Below the pieces are notes generated by a model, which was not told the origin of the DNA, did no database searches, and saw only the letters and a program-made list of their open reading frames with translations. Positions 7,707 through 16,725 of a stretch of 64,000 nt of DNA are shown here, one piece after another. This DNA comes from Pelosinus sp. (lineage in GTDB: Bacteria; Bacillota; Negativicutes; DSM-13327), in contig JARBUM010000003.1 in NCBI GenBank assembly GCA_029239675.1, forward strand, positions 53,687 to 117,686, in the 5' to 3' direction. The translations under genes and the position numbers were made by a program. The stretch's first letter is position 1, and the number at the start of each line of letters is the position of its first letter.

Positions 7707-8921
7707 TTAGCTTTGAGTCGTCGAGTATATTTTATAACGTATTTCTTTAAACAAAAGCAGGGTTGAGAATACCAATGCCAGCATAAGAGCAAAGCCAATT
7801 AAAAAGACAACCCCTTCCCATCCATACCAGCTTAAAAACTGTCCTCCCATTGTCCCTAAGATACTAGCTCCCCCATAGTAAAAGAGCAAATATAAGGACG
7901 CTGCCTGAGCTTTATCAAAAAGGGCACACTTTCCCACCCAACTACTTGCAACAGAATGACTGCCAAAAAAACCAAAAGTTAACATTGCAACACCGATAAT
8001 TTTTATATATAAATTACTGTGTAAGGTAATCAGACAACCCAAAAGCATAATACCAATAGACAAGCATAAAATTCTCGAACTACCGTGATCATCAGCAAGC
8101 TTTCCCATATAGGTAGAACTAAATGTTCCAATTAGATATACCACAAAAATACAACCAACGACCGTCTGACTCAAGTTATATGGTGGAGACATCAAAGAAT
8201 AGCCAATATAATTGTATAAGGTTACAAACCCGCCCATAATTAAAAAGCCAATCCCATTCAATAATAATAACTCTGTATTTCGTAAATTCCTAGCCAGGGC
8301 AGAAAATACTTCTTTTAATTCTCTTTTTTCTGGTGAAAAGTTAGAAGACTCTGGTAGACCAACCCAAAACCAAATACTAGCCAAAAGGCTAATCACACCA
8401 ATACCAGCTAATGCAATATGCCAAGAAAACAAGTCTGTTAATGTACTAACAATAATACGGCCAGCCAAGCCACCAACAGAGTTACCACTAATATAAATGC
8501 CCATAACCAAGCCTGCAACCTTCGGATCAAACTCCTCATTCACATATGCCATAGCAATGGCGGGATATCCTGCTAGCATGATTCCCTGTAAAGCCCGTAA
8601 CGCTAATAATAATTCAAAGTTATGAGTAAAAGAAATTATAATGGCCAAGACTGCAGAGCTTAGTAAGGCCATAACCATTACTGTTTTTCTCCCTCTTATA
8701 TCTGATAGCCATGACATAAATAGCATACACGCAGCCAGAAATCCTGTCACGAAGGATATGGATAAGCTAGCATAAGATGGTGCTACTTTAAATTCGGCTG
8801 AGAAAGCTGGAATTAAGGGTTGGGTGCAATAGAGCAATGCAAAAGTAACAAAACTTCCCCAAAACAGAGCTGATATTCCTCGCCAATAACGTCTGCTGCC
8901 TTTTTGTATATATTCTCTCAT
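7707..8921 (-). CDS. MFS transporter (YybF/YnfM-like)
   Basis: Major facilitator protein of 404 residues with about 12 membrane helices. The MFS signature between helices 2 and 3 is seen as SWLSDIRGRKTVM, and GKLADDHGSSR follows the central loop. It is divergent from the LysR gene at 9082, as yybF is from yybE in Bacillus subtilis; this pairing and the similarity of both products suggest the regulator controls the transporter. ATG 8921 follows GGAAGG at 10 nt; a TTG nine bases upstream is too close to that site. The substrate is unknown. Confidence 0.87.
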   Translation of the reverse strand: MREYIQKGSRRYWRGISALFWGSFVTFALLYCTQPLIPAFSAEFKVAPSYASLSISFVTGFLAACMLFMSWLSDIRGRKTVMVMALLSSAVLAIIISFTHNFELLLALRALQGIMLAGYPAIAMAYVNEEFDPKVAGLVMGIYISGNSVGGLAGRIIVSTLTDLFSWHIALAGIGVISLLASIWFWVGLPESSNFSPEKRELKEVFSALARNLRNTELLLLNGIGFLIMGGFVTLYNYIGYSLMSPPYNLSQTVVGCIFVVYLIGTFSSTYMGKLADDHGSSRILCLSIGIMLLGCLITLHSNLYIKIIGVAMLTFGFFGSHSVASSWVGKCALFDKAQAASLYLLFYYGGASILGTMGGQFLSWYGWEGVVFLIGFALMLALVFSTLLLFKEIRYKIYSTTQS

Positions 8922-9005
8922 AACATTCAATCCTTCCTACGTCGTAAAACCCTCTTTCTTTATCTTAAACCTATAGCCATCATCCGTCCAATGCATCATA
9001 TATAT

Positions 9006-9021
9006 ATAATCAATGTGTTAT
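9006..9021. promoter_or_regulatory. Candidate LysR operator
   Basis: ATAATCAATGTGTTAT is an interrupted palindrome with the T-N11-A form that LysR regulators bind. It is midway between the divergent MFS and LysR genes, and TATAAT-like boxes overlap it. Confidence 0.45.
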
Positions 9022-9081
9022 AATTATATATAATACGCAATCCTTTATCTTATCAAAAACTGTTAAAAGGTAGTGAATTCT

Positions 9082-9972
9082 ATGGAATGGCACCAACTTG
9101 AATATTTTAAATTAGTGGCTGAGCTACAGCATGTAACTCATGCCGCAGAACAATTATCGATTTCTCAACCTGCCCTTAGTCGTTCCATCGCAAAACTAGA
9201 AGAGGAATTAGGTTTTCCCCTCTTTGAACGTCGCGGCAAACACGTTGTTCTCAATCGTTATGGCGCCATCTTTCTGCAATATGTGGAAAGATCAATACAA
9301 GAGATTATCGCTGGAAAACAAGTTATTTACGATTTAATCCACCCTGATTACGGCAGCGTGTCTCTCTCTTTCCTACACTCCCTTGGTTCTAATCTAGTGC
9401 CTGGTCTACTAAGTAAATTCCGCTCCAAATATCCCACTATACAGTTTAAGCTTTATCAAAACGCTACCACTCTTCTTTTAGATCAATTAGAAGCAGGTGA
9501 AGTTGACTTATGCCTCTGCTCTCCAGTGACAAAAAGAGAACATATGGAGTGGGAGCCCCTCTTTACCGAAGAACTTTTTGTTGTCGTTCCACAGGGACAT
9601 CGACTTGCTCATCGAAATTCCATTGAACTCAAAGAGATTGCTAATGATCCCATTATTACTTTTAAGAAGGATTATGGATTACGCATTTTAACAGACCATC
9701 TCTTTAATGAGGCAGAGTTAAATCCATTTATCACCTTTGAGGGCGAAGAAATTATGACTGTTGCTGGCCTTGTCGAAGCCAAATTAGGAGTGGCATTGAT
9801 TCCCCATGTCTTTGGTTTAGATAACACTAATATTTCTTTTTTACCAGTCTCTAAACCTCAATGCCAGCGAGTTATTGGAATTGCTTGGGCAAAAGAACGT
9901 TATTTATCTCCCGCCGCCCAGAAGTTTAAAAACTTCGTGATACAATCTTTTTCAGTGAATTCATTTACCTAA
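9082..9972 (+). CDS. LysR-family regulator (YybE-like)
   Basis: LysR transcription factor of 296 residues. The N-terminal winged helix (1-62) has EWHQLEYFKLVAELQHVT and SQPALSRSIAKLEEELG. The effector-binding domain fills 90-296. It is close to B. subtilis YybE, and the adjacent divergent MFS gene matches yybF. ATG 9082 is chosen over GTG 9073, since the AAAGG site is only 2 nt from the GTG and family members begin MEW. It probably autoregulates and controls the transporter from the shared spacer. Confidence 0.9.
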   Translation: MEWHQLEYFKLVAELQHVTHAAEQLSISQPALSRSIAKLEEELGFPLFERRGKHVVLNRYGAIFLQYVERSIQEIIAGKQVIYDLIHPDYGSVSLSFLHSLGSNLVPGLLSKFRSKYPTIQFKLYQNATTLLLDQLEAGEVDLCLCSPVTKREHMEWEPLFTEELFVVVPQGHRLAHRNSIELKEIANDPIITFKKDYGLRILTDHLFNEAELNPFITFEGEEIMTVAGLVEAKLGVALIPHVFGLDNTNISFLPVSKPQCQRVIGIAWAKERYLSPAAQKFKNFVIQSFSVNSFT

Positions 9973-10026
9973 AGCTAAATAAGAGAAACACGCTATGCGT
10001 CCTTTTTGTTCCGGGATCAGAAAGTA

Positions 10027-10110
10027 TATTGCTTTCTTTATTCCATGTAAGAACGACTAAGGCTTCTGCCTGCTTCTGAGGACTTAGTACAAGCCAAGCC
10101 TTTCTTATCC
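10027..10110. repeat. Imperfect inverted repeat next to repeat copy A
   Basis: TAAGAACGACTAAGGCTT and AAGCCAAGCCTTTCTTA are imperfectly complementary and enclose a shorter ACTAAG...CTTAGT pair. A second small hairpin (GAAAG/CTTTC) precedes it. It directly adjoins repeat copy A and may be part of a composite element. Its role is unknown. Confidence 0.4.
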
Positions 10111-10200
10111 AACCTAAGCAACAGGTTTATGCTATTATAATCGTAGGTTAGATATTAATAGGGTCGCGTTAATAACTATGTACCTGACGCGATCCTAAAA
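10111..10200. repeat. Dispersed hairpin repeat, copy A
   Basis: Left arm CAGGTTTATGCTATTATAA (10122-10140), core TCGTAGGTTAGATATTAAT and GGGTCGCG, right arm TTAATAACTATGTACCTG (10169-10186). It aligns over about 90 bases with copy D at 62538-62635, including the flanks CAACCTAA and CCTGACGCGA. The core is related to copies B (16572-16698) and C (59280-59381). It lies between convergent genes. Confidence 0.75.
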
Positions 10201-10237
10201 GCAATATGATTCATCTTATACTTTCTCACATAATAAA

Positions 10238-10276
10238 CAAAAGACTTCTTCGCTTTTTCAGCGAAGAAGTCTTTTG
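10238..10276. terminator. Bidirectional terminator
   Basis: CAAAAGACTTCTTCGC/GCGAAGAAGTCTTTTG stem between the convergent LysR and GalT-like genes, with T-rich 3' sides on both strands. Confidence 0.8.
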
Positions 10277-10303
10277 CTTATGTAACTGCCACTCTTTTTA
10301 CTT

Positions 10304-11068
10304 TTAGAAATATATGTTTTGTATCTCTTTTATGACTTCTTCTCCACGACTTGATACCTGGGGGATGGAATAGCCAATAAATACAGGAGACGTAACAAGG
10401 CGCGGCATAACTTTCGCAAATATTTGGTCCTCCAATTGATAGAAAAAAAGATTATAACTGTTACAACGTTTATGAAAATGATTCATTATGTAATGAACAA
10501 TGATTTGTATGTAATCGGCCATCTGATCCACAGCTGCCAACTTTTTCAGTCTCACATTAAATTCACAAAATCCAATTTTTGGTTCTTTCGCAAGGTTTAA
10601 TTCTACATCGTTACTTTGATGAATAATAGTTCCTTCCAAACTTTCCACTGGGATCCTTGGAGCATAATCTATATTTTTCAAACCAACAATCTGCATATGA
10701 GGGTGTCTGATGGTACCACCAGAGCAAGGTCCATGGTTCTTAAAGAACAGGACCGAAGCAAAGTCTCTACTTCGTATCATGTCCTGCCATTTTTCCATAC
10801 TAAATTGGAATAATTTATGCAAATGATCCTTAGAATAGAGGGACAATTCTGAGTTGCATTGATCGGTTTCAATAATAATTGTTTGAAATGTATCGCGTAA
10901 CACTGGATATTTATTTTTTAAAAATACGATAGGTCCATCCTCTGCCATCACATCCTCCAACTTCTCTCTACAACAGAATGGACATTTCACTTCCGTATTT
11001 ACAATGTTCTCTGGTTTGAAACTGCCAATCGCAGAGTCAAAAATTAAATGCTTTGCCATAGCCACCAT
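10304..11068 (-). CDS. DUF4931 protein, GalT/HIT-like
   Basis: A 254-residue protein of the DUF4931 family, related in fold to galactose-1-phosphate uridylyltransferase. A CPFCCREKLED zinc-knuckle-like motif is at about residue 29, and the HIT-type HPHMQIVG (H-x-H-x-Q) is at about 126, where GalT holds its nucleotidylated histidine. A nucleotidyl transferase or hydrolase reaction is therefore likely, but the substrate is unknown. ATG 11068 has AGGAG at 7 nt. It is a separate transcript downstream of, and on the same strand as, the trp operon. Confidence 0.78.
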   Translation of the reverse strand: MVAMAKHLIFDSAIGSFKPENIVNTEVKCPFCCREKLEDVMAEDGPIVFLKNKYPVLRDTFQTIIIETDQCNSELSLYSKDHLHKLFQFSMEKWQDMIRSRDFASVLFFKNHGPCSGGTIRHPHMQIVGLKNIDYAPRIPVESLEGTIIHQSNDVELNLAKEPKIGFCEFNVRLKKLAAVDQMADYIQIIVHYIMNHFHKRCNSYNLFFYQLEDQIFAKVMPRLVTSPVFIGYSIPQVSSRGEEVIKEIQNIYF

Positions 11069-11151
11069 AATCTATCTCCTATCTTGAAGTAGTTATTATA
11101 TATATGATAACCATTTCAAGATTATAGATGAAATTCCTCTAAAAAAATGGA

Positions 11152-11610
11152 TTATCTTGAATGATGTAATATTAAATCTCGTTTCATTCTAACATGCCAA
11201 ATACCTGCATCCAGAAATGGCTCCGCGGATAATGTAATGTACCCTAATTTAGCATAAAACTGTTCTGCACTACATTGAGCATCTAGCACTACAGAAAGAA
11301 AACCACTAGAGACGGCTTCTTGCTCTAAAAATTTTACAATCTCTCGCCCTACTCCACTGCCGCGTAAATCTTCACGTACTGCTATACGCTGTAACTTGCC
11401 CATATTATCCTTATAAGCTATTAACCGCCCCGTTGCCGCTGCTTTCTCATCCTCATCAAGAATCAGAACATGTATACATTCATGAAAAGTAGTATCATAA
11501 TGATCAATCTCTAAAGCAACGGGAACACCTTGCTCCATGACGAATACTTGTTGGCGCAAGGCTAAGCATAACTTTAGTTCAGTATCAGTCTTTACCTTTA
11601 TACACTGCAT
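11152..11610 (-). CDS. GNAT acetyltransferase, last gene of the trp operon
   Basis: GCN5-family N-acetyltransferase of 152 residues. Motif A is QRIAVREDLRGSGVGREIVKFL, the acetyl-CoA binding R/Q-x-x-G-x-G/A loop, and a typical C-terminal QFYAKLGY follows. The N-terminal half, with FVMEQGVPVALEID, resembles ElaA/YjcF-type members. ATG 11610 follows AGGAG by 7 nt and is only 14 nt after pheA, so it should be cotranscribed. An in-frame TTG at 11628 has no ribosome site. The acceptor substrate is unknown, and its place in an aromatic operon may be incidental. Confidence 0.85.
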   Translation of the reverse strand: MQCIKVKTDTELKLCLALRQQVFVMEQGVPVALEIDHYDTTFHECIHVLILDEDEKAAATGRLIAYKDNMGKLQRIAVREDLRGSGVGREIVKFLEQEAVSSGFLSVVLDAQCSAEQFYAKLGYITLSAEPFLDAGIWHVRMKRDLILHHSR

Positions 11611-11624
11611 TGTATTTCTCCTAA

Positions 11625-12494
11625 TCAATCCTTATTTCTTATAACCCATATGGGATAGGAGCCGAAAGTTTTAAACCATAAACTCTTTTCTTTCACTGCT
11701 TCTACTGCACTACGAACATTACTTTGCTCCATACTACCATCCATATCAAAGAAAAAAATATAATTCCCTAGACCCGTACGGGCTGGTCTGGATTCAATTC
11801 TTGTAAGATTGACATCCCGCCCGGCAAATTCCTGTAGAATCTCACATAAACTTCCTGGGCGTTCTCCATTCATTTTGCAAACCACAGAAGTCTTACATTT
11901 ATCTTGTAAAAAAGTAACTGCTGGACTCCTCCCCAACACAATAAAGCGGGTACAGTTAGTAGAACAATCTTGAATATCCGCTGCTAAAACCTCTAAATCA
12001 TAAAGGGTTGCTGCGCTTTGGCTGCCCACAGCTGCATAATACTCTACACCACTAGCGACGAAAGTAGCAGCATCGGCTGTACTATTCATGTTTCTAAGCT
12101 CAGCATTAGGATAAAGCAGCCTTAAATTATGCCGACACTGAGCCAATGCTTGAGGATGAGAAACAATAACTTCAATATCATCCCAGTGCTCTTTGACTAA
12201 AAGATTGTGTCTTACTGGCCAGATTACCTCTTTAAGAATATACAAATTAGCTTCATGAGCTAATATATCCAACGTAACATTTACAGAACCTTCAAGAGAG
12301 TTTTCTACTGGTACAATACACTCCATTACCTCACCAGAATCTACTGCCTTAATAGCTGTATCAATGCTAGAATAGATTTTAAAACTCACTTTATCTTTAT
12401 CATATAGACGTAATGCTACTTCTTCACTATAAGTACCGTGGGGGCCAAGATAACCTATTATTGTTTCTTTACTACAGCAATTGCCAAGGTCCAT
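11625..12494 (-). CDS. pheA: Prephenate dehydratase
   Basis: Converts prephenate to phenylpyruvate for phenylalanine synthesis; 289 residues, monofunctional (no chorismate mutase domain). The catalytic domain opens GYLGPHGTYSEEVA, and NCTRFIVLG carries the Thr-Arg-Phe motif of the active site. A C-terminal ACT domain (about 205-280) has GERPGSLCEIL and the ESRP motif that binds Phe for feedback inhibition. AGGAGG lies 7 nt before the ATG. It is part of the trp operon, 21 nt after trpG, so Phe synthesis may rise under Trp T-box control. Confidence 0.95.
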   Translation of the reverse strand: MDLGNCCSKETIIGYLGPHGTYSEEVALRLYDKDKVSFKIYSSIDTAIKAVDSGEVMECIVPVENSLEGSVNVTLDILAHEANLYILKEVIWPVRHNLLVKEHWDDIEVIVSHPQALAQCRHNLRLLYPNAELRNMNSTADAATFVASGVEYYAAVGSQSAATLYDLEVLAADIQDCSTNCTRFIVLGRSPAVTFLQDKCKTSVVCKMNGERPGSLCEILQEFAGRDVNLTRIESRPARTGLGNYIFFFDMDGSMEQSNVRSAVEAVKEKSLWFKTFGSYPIWVIRNKD

Positions 12495-12515
12495 ACTCGT
12501 TCCTCCTATTCCAGG

Positions 12516-13088
12516 CTAATCAATATACTTTAACAAAAAATTTTTCAACAACTTCATTCCCTCTGGAGTTAGCACTGATTCAGGATGAAACTGCACTCCT
12601 TCAACATTGTACTCTCTATGCCTTAGGCCCATAATCAAGCCATCCTTCGTTTTTGCTGTGATTTCTAGACAGTTAGGAAGACTGTCCTCTTGTACTAACA
12701 GCGAATGATAACGCCCCGCAGCAAAAGGCTGAGACAGCCCTTGATAGATTCCAACTTCTTTATGGTAGACATCTGACACCTTGCCATGTATAGGTTTAGG
12801 CGCACGCACCACCTTTCCGCCAAAGACTTCACCAATTGCTTGATGTCCAAGACAGATTCCTAGAATCGGCAACTGTCCAGCAAACCTTGCAATAACGTCT
12901 TTGCTAATTCCAGCATCATCCGGAGTACCTGGCCCTGGTGAAATAATGATGGCAGAATACTTCTTTGCCTCAATTTCATCTAAGGTAATTTTATCATTAC
13001 GCACAACCTCTACTTCATATCCTAGGCTAGCAACGTATTGATAAACATTATATGTAAAGGAGTCATAATTATCAATCATTAAAATCAT
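12516..13088 (-). CDS. trpG: Anthranilate synthase component II (glutamine amidotransferase)
   Basis: Class I glutamine amidotransferase subunit supplying ammonia to TrpE, about 190 residues. The catalytic triad is visible: Cys in LGICLGHQAIG, and His and Glu in QFHPESVLT. GPGTPDDAG forms the oxyanion-loop region. The N-terminal MIDNYDSFTYN is typical. Two in-frame ATGs precede it. I take 13088, which has GAGG 9 nt upstream, inside the end of trpE. The overlap with trpE suggests coupled translation of the two subunits. It could also serve p-aminobenzoate synthase. Confidence 0.95.
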   Translation of the reverse strand: MILMIDNYDSFTYNVYQYVASLGYEVEVVRNDKITLDEIEAKKYSAIIISPGPGTPDDAGISKDVIARFAGQLPILGICLGHQAIGEVFGGKVVRAPKPIHGKVSDVYHKEVGIYQGLSQPFAAGRYHSLLVQEDSLPNCLEITAKTKDGLIMGLRHREYNVEGVQFHPESVLTPEGMKLLKNFLLKYID

Positions 13089-14568
13089 AATTTTCATCCT
13101 CGCTAATAATTTTAAATAAAACTTTTGCTTTATTTAAGATTTCTTGGTATTCCATCTCCGGTACTGAGTCTGCCACAATACCGGCACCGGTTTGAATTCC
13201 CACCTCATCACCATCAATGACCATAGTACGTATGGTAATGCAAGTATCCATATTATTTCTAAAATCAAAATAACCAACTGCACCGCCATAAGGCCCACGA
13301 GGTACTTGTTCCAACTCATTAATAATTTCCATAGCCCGAACTTTGGGTGCGCCACTTAAGGTACCTGCTGGAAAGCAAGCTGCTAATACATCCATAGGGG
13401 TAAATTTAGGATCAAGCACCCCAGATACCTCGGAAACTAAATGCATCACATGGGAAAATTTTTCTACTTCAAGTATTCGATTCACCTTTACAGTACCCGG
13501 TATACTAACACGCCCCACATCATTGCGGCCTAAATCTACTAACATGCAATGTTCAGCTCTTTCCTTTTCATCCCTTAGTAACTCTGCCCCAAGCAAGGCA
13601 TCTTCTTCCTGGTTTTTGCCTCTCGGCCTAGTACCAGCGATAGGACAAGTAAAAACATTCCCTCCTTCTACTTTAACAAGCATCTCTGGCGATGCCCCAA
13701 CAATTTGTCTATGACCAACATTAATATAAAACATATACGGGGAAGGATTTACCTGACGCAGACGACGATACAAAGCAAAAGGAGTTTTGGTCAACTTCCG
13801 TTTAAAAGGTTTGGATAGAACAACTTGAAAGATATCTCCTGCTGCAATATGCTCTTTGGCTTTTCCTACCATTTCCAAATAGCTTTCTTTTATGCCAGCC
13901 TCATCTATCTGAGCTATTACTCTTTGCTCCTCCTGTTTGTTGTTTATGTTACTTGGAAAAACAGTGGTTTGCTGTAATTTATGAATTAGCCGCTTAAGGT
14001 GCCCAATAGCTTTTTCATATTTTACTCCCATATCATCCCCAGGCTCCACACTCGCTAAATACAACAACTTGGCTGAATGAGTAAGATGATCCATGACGAT
14101 AATGACTCGGCAGAACATGAACTCACCTAAAATGCTTTCCTCAGGGATATTCATCCCTCTAATTCGTTCCCATGTTCCTACAGTTTCATAATTAAAATAG
14201 CCTACCGCCCCCCCACTAAAGGGGGGCAACCCTGGCATATCGGGAAAGGAGAACTGTCCTAGTACCTGCTGCATGGCAATCAAAGGCGGTTCAGCAATGC
14301 AGAGCGCTTCTTCTTGGCCCATCCTAACTTCTGACAGCTTGCTTCTCCCTACAACCGTAACAAAGGGTTCTGCACCAATAAAAGAGTGTCTGCCAAAAGC
14401 TTTACTCGTGTCGGCGCTTTCCAACATAAAGCCAGGGTCATTTCCTGTTATTTTAGAATAAATCGAGACAGGAGTATCTAGATCAACAGATAATTCTGTA
14501 TATACAGGAATCAAGTTAAACTTTTTCCCTAATTCAACAAATTCATCTTGACTTGGAACTATCTTCAT
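13072..14568 (-). CDS. trpE: Anthranilate synthase component I
   Basis: Chorismate to anthranilate, the first committed step of Trp synthesis; 498 residues. The feedback-inhibition motif LLES appears as MLESADTSKAFGRHSFIG. The C-terminal chorismate-binding domain has GDIFQVVLSKPF, PYMFYINV, the GASPEML and CPIAGTRPRG motifs, and DLGRNDVGRV. ATG 14568 lies 26 nt inside the end of trpA, with AAGGAG about 10 nt upstream. Its place after trpA rather than first in the operon is unusual. Confidence 0.96.
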   Translation of the reverse strand: MKIVPSQDEFVELGKKFNLIPVYTELSVDLDTPVSIYSKITGNDPGFMLESADTSKAFGRHSFIGAEPFVTVVGRSKLSEVRMGQEEALCIAEPPLIAMQQVLGQFSFPDMPGLPPFSGGAVGYFNYETVGTWERIRGMNIPEESILGEFMFCRVIIVMDHLTHSAKLLYLASVEPGDDMGVKYEKAIGHLKRLIHKLQQTTVFPSNINNKQEEQRVIAQIDEAGIKESYLEMVGKAKEHIAAGDIFQVVLSKPFKRKLTKTPFALYRRLRQVNPSPYMFYINVGHRQIVGASPEMLVKVEGGNVFTCPIAGTRPRGKNQEEDALLGAELLRDEKERAEHCMLVDLGRNDVGRVSIPGTVKVNRILEVEKFSHVMHLVSEVSGVLDPKFTPMDVLAACFPAGTLSGAPKVRAMEIINELEQVPRGPYGGAVGYFDFRNNMDTCITIRTMVIDGDEVGIQTGAGIVADSVPEMEYQEILNKAKVLFKIISEDENYDFND

Positions 14569-15361
14569 AACGTCCACTCTCCTTGTCTAACTGTACACAA
14601 ATCGCTCTCACTAAACCACGAACACCATCTATGCCTTCATGGGCAAGCTTCTCAAGAATAGCGCTGCCCACAATAACCGCGTCAGCATAGCGAGCTGCGG
14701 CCAAGGCTCCTTCGGGAGTACCAATACCAAACCCAATTGCCATGGGAATGTCAGCAACCTGGCGAGCCGACTCTATGACTGACCCGATCTGCTCATAATT
14801 AGCATGTTGCCCCCCTGTTACTCCTGTATTTGATACACAGTATAAGAAACCCTCAGCCTTCTTAGCAATCCTATCAATTCTATCCTTTGTAGAAGTTGGT
14901 GCAATGAGCTGAATTAAATCAATCCCTTGTTCTTTGCAAAGATCTTCAAGTAATCCAGATTCTTCAAGAGGTAAGTCAGGTACAATAATTCCATTAATAC
15001 CAGCCTGAGCAAAGGAAGTAATGAATTTCTCCATACCGTATCCTAATATGCTATTTACGTAGGTCATCACTACTAATGGAATAGTAGATGCTTTGCGTAT
15101 TTCCTTAATTAATTCTATGGACTTGGTTGTAGTCGCACCAGCCTTCAAAGCCAAGGTAGCTGCCTTTTGAATCACAGGGCCATCTGCAATGGGATCGGAA
15201 AAAGGAATGCCAATCTCAATCACATCTGCCCCTTCTTCCTCCATAGCCAAAGCAGTCTCTAGCGTTGCTTTATAATCTGGATAACCCGCTGTTAGATAGA
15301 CAACGAGCCCTTTACGTCCAGAAGCCTTTAACCCTTGTAGTTTTTCTGACAAATTTGACAT
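14543..15361 (-). CDS. trpA: Tryptophan synthase alpha chain
   Basis: Cleaves indole-3-glycerol phosphate to indole and glyceraldehyde-3-phosphate; 272 residues, TIM barrel. The catalytic Glu is in DVIEIGIPFSDP and the catalytic Asp in PIADGPVIQ. The phosphate-binding loops VSNTGVTGG and GFGIGTPEG are intact. The ATG overlaps the trpB stop in TAATG, so translation is coupled and the two chains should form the usual complex. Confidence 0.96.
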   Translation of the reverse strand: MSNLSEKLQGLKASGRKGLVVYLTAGYPDYKATLETALAMEEEGADVIEIGIPFSDPIADGPVIQKAATLALKAGATTTKSIELIKEIRKASTIPLVVMTYVNSILGYGMEKFITSFAQAGINGIIVPDLPLEESGLLEDLCKEQGIDLIQLIAPTSTKDRIDRIAKKAEGFLYCVSNTGVTGGQHANYEQIGSVIESARQVADIPMAIGFGIGTPEGALAAARYADAVIVGSAILEKLAHEGIDGVRGLVRAICVQLDKESGRYEDSSKSR

Positions 15362-16542
15362 TATAATCCCCCCATTACCTTTACTGCCATATCCACATCT
15401 TTGTCACCACGACCAGAAAGACAAATAATGACTGACTCATCCACTTGCGTCTTTGGCATGATTTCCTCTAAATATGCCAATGCATGAGAACTTTCCAAAG
15501 CAGGAATGATCCCTTCTATACGAGCTAAACGCTTAAAGGCTTCCAATGCTTCTTCATCAGTGACTGCCTTATACTCAACTTTACCACTATCCTTAAAAAA
15601 GGAATGTTCTGGGCCCACTCCTGGATAATCAAGACCTGCGGAAATGGAGTAAGGTTCAATAATCTGCCCATCATCATCCTGCAATAAATAACTGAATGCT
15701 CCGTGCAATACACCTGGTCGCCCCTTTGTTAAGGAAGCGGCATGTTCTGTTGTTGTAACCCCTTTTCCCGCTGCCTCAACACCAATCTTGATAATGTCTT
15801 TATCATTGCGGAAGGAGTAGAAAATCCCCATGGCATTACTGCCACCACCTACACAGGCAACAATATATTTTAATTTCTCTATGTTCAAATTCATGATTTG
15901 TTCTTTGACTTCCTCACCAATGACCTTCTGAAAATCACGGACAATCATTGGGTAAGGGTGCGGCCCTACAACAGAACCAATAATATAGTGAGTATCCCCT
16001 ACATTAGTAACCCAATAACGAATGGCTTCGCTAGTAGCATCTTTTAATGTACCAGTACCACTCGTCACAGGAAAGACTTCCGTACCTAAGAGGCGCATGC
16101 GAAATACGTTAAGGGACTGCCTCTCAATATCTTCTTTCCCCATATATACGCGGCACTCTAAACCAAATAGCGCAGCAACAGTAGCACAAGCCACACCATG
16201 CTGTCCAGCCCCAGTCTCTGCCACAATTTTCTTTTTCCCCATACGACGAGCTAGTATGGCTTGCCCAATAGCATTATTAATTTTATGAGCACCTGTATGC
16301 AGCAAATCCTCTCGTTTTAAATAAATTCTCCCTCGTCCATAATGTTCTGTTAAATTTTTAGCAAAATACAGTTTCGTGGGGCGGCCTGCATATTCCCGTA
16401 AATAAAAACTCAACTCTTCCTTAAAAGCCTCATCATTCTTTAACCTTGCATAACTTTCTTCTAATTCAAGTAGTGCTGGCATTACTGTCTCCGGTACAAA
16501 CTGACCACCAAAATTCCCAAATCGTCCATGTTTATCAGGCAT
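15361..16542 (-). CDS. trpB: Tryptophan synthase beta chain
   Basis: PLP enzyme joining indole and serine to Trp; 393 residues. The PLP lysine is in [13 protein letters not shown], the phosphate-binding loop is GGGSNAMG, and [10 protein letters not shown] and GRGDKD complete the active site. ATG 16542 follows GAGGAGG by 7 nt and gives the usual [14 protein letters not shown] start; a longer upstream frame is not needed. Unusually, 183 bp with a structured repeat separate it from trpC. Confidence 0.96.
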   Translation of the reverse strand: MPDKHGRFGNFGGQFVPETVMPALLELEESYARLKNDEAFKEELSFYLREYAGRPTKLYFAKNLTEHYGRGRIYLKREDLLHTGAHKINNAIGQAILARRMGKKKIVAETGAGQHGVACATVAALFGLECRVYMGKEDIERQSLNVFRMRLLGTEVFPVTSGTGTLKDATSEAIRYWVTNVGDTHYIIGSVVGPHPYPMIVRDFQKVIGEEVKEQIMNLNIEKLKYIVACVGGGSNAMGIFYSFRNDKDIIKIGVEAAGKGVTTTEHAASLTKGRPGVLHGAFSYLLQDDDGQIIEPYSISAGLDYPGVGPEHSFFKDSGKVEYKAVTDEEALEAFKRLARIEGIIPALESSHALAYLEEIMPKTQVDESVIICLSGRGDKDVDMAVKVMGGL

Positions 16543-16571
16543 GTAAATTCCTCCTCTTATTTTCTGCACTC

Positions 16572-16698
16572 TCTCGGAAACAACCATCTATAGCCGTAAA
16601 CAGGCAAAGGATGAGCATAACTATAAGCGTAGGTTAAGTAGAAGGTTGGAGCGTTAGTTATACTCATCCTTTGCCGTCCTAAATGAGATTTTCCGAGA
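16572..16698. repeat. Dispersed hairpin repeat, copy B, inside the trp operon
   Basis: Nested inverted repeat between trpC and trpB. The outer arms are TCTCGGAAA (16572-16580) and TTTCCGAGA (16690-16698). The inner arms GGCAAAGGATGAGCATAACT (16603-16622) and AGTTATACTCATCCTTTGCC (16656-16675) pair with one mismatch. The loop core TAAGCGTAGGTTAAGTAGAA and GGTTGGAGCG resembles copies A, C and D. No U-run follows on the operon strand, so it should not terminate transcription strongly; it may be an RNA-stability or processing element. Confidence 0.8.
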
Positions 16699-16725
16699 AA
16701 CTACTTTCTCAATTGTTTATCCATG

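Noticed and set aside
13343..13714. 123-codon frame opposite trpE
   Set aside because: Antisense shadow of a well-supported enzyme gene with no ribosome site.
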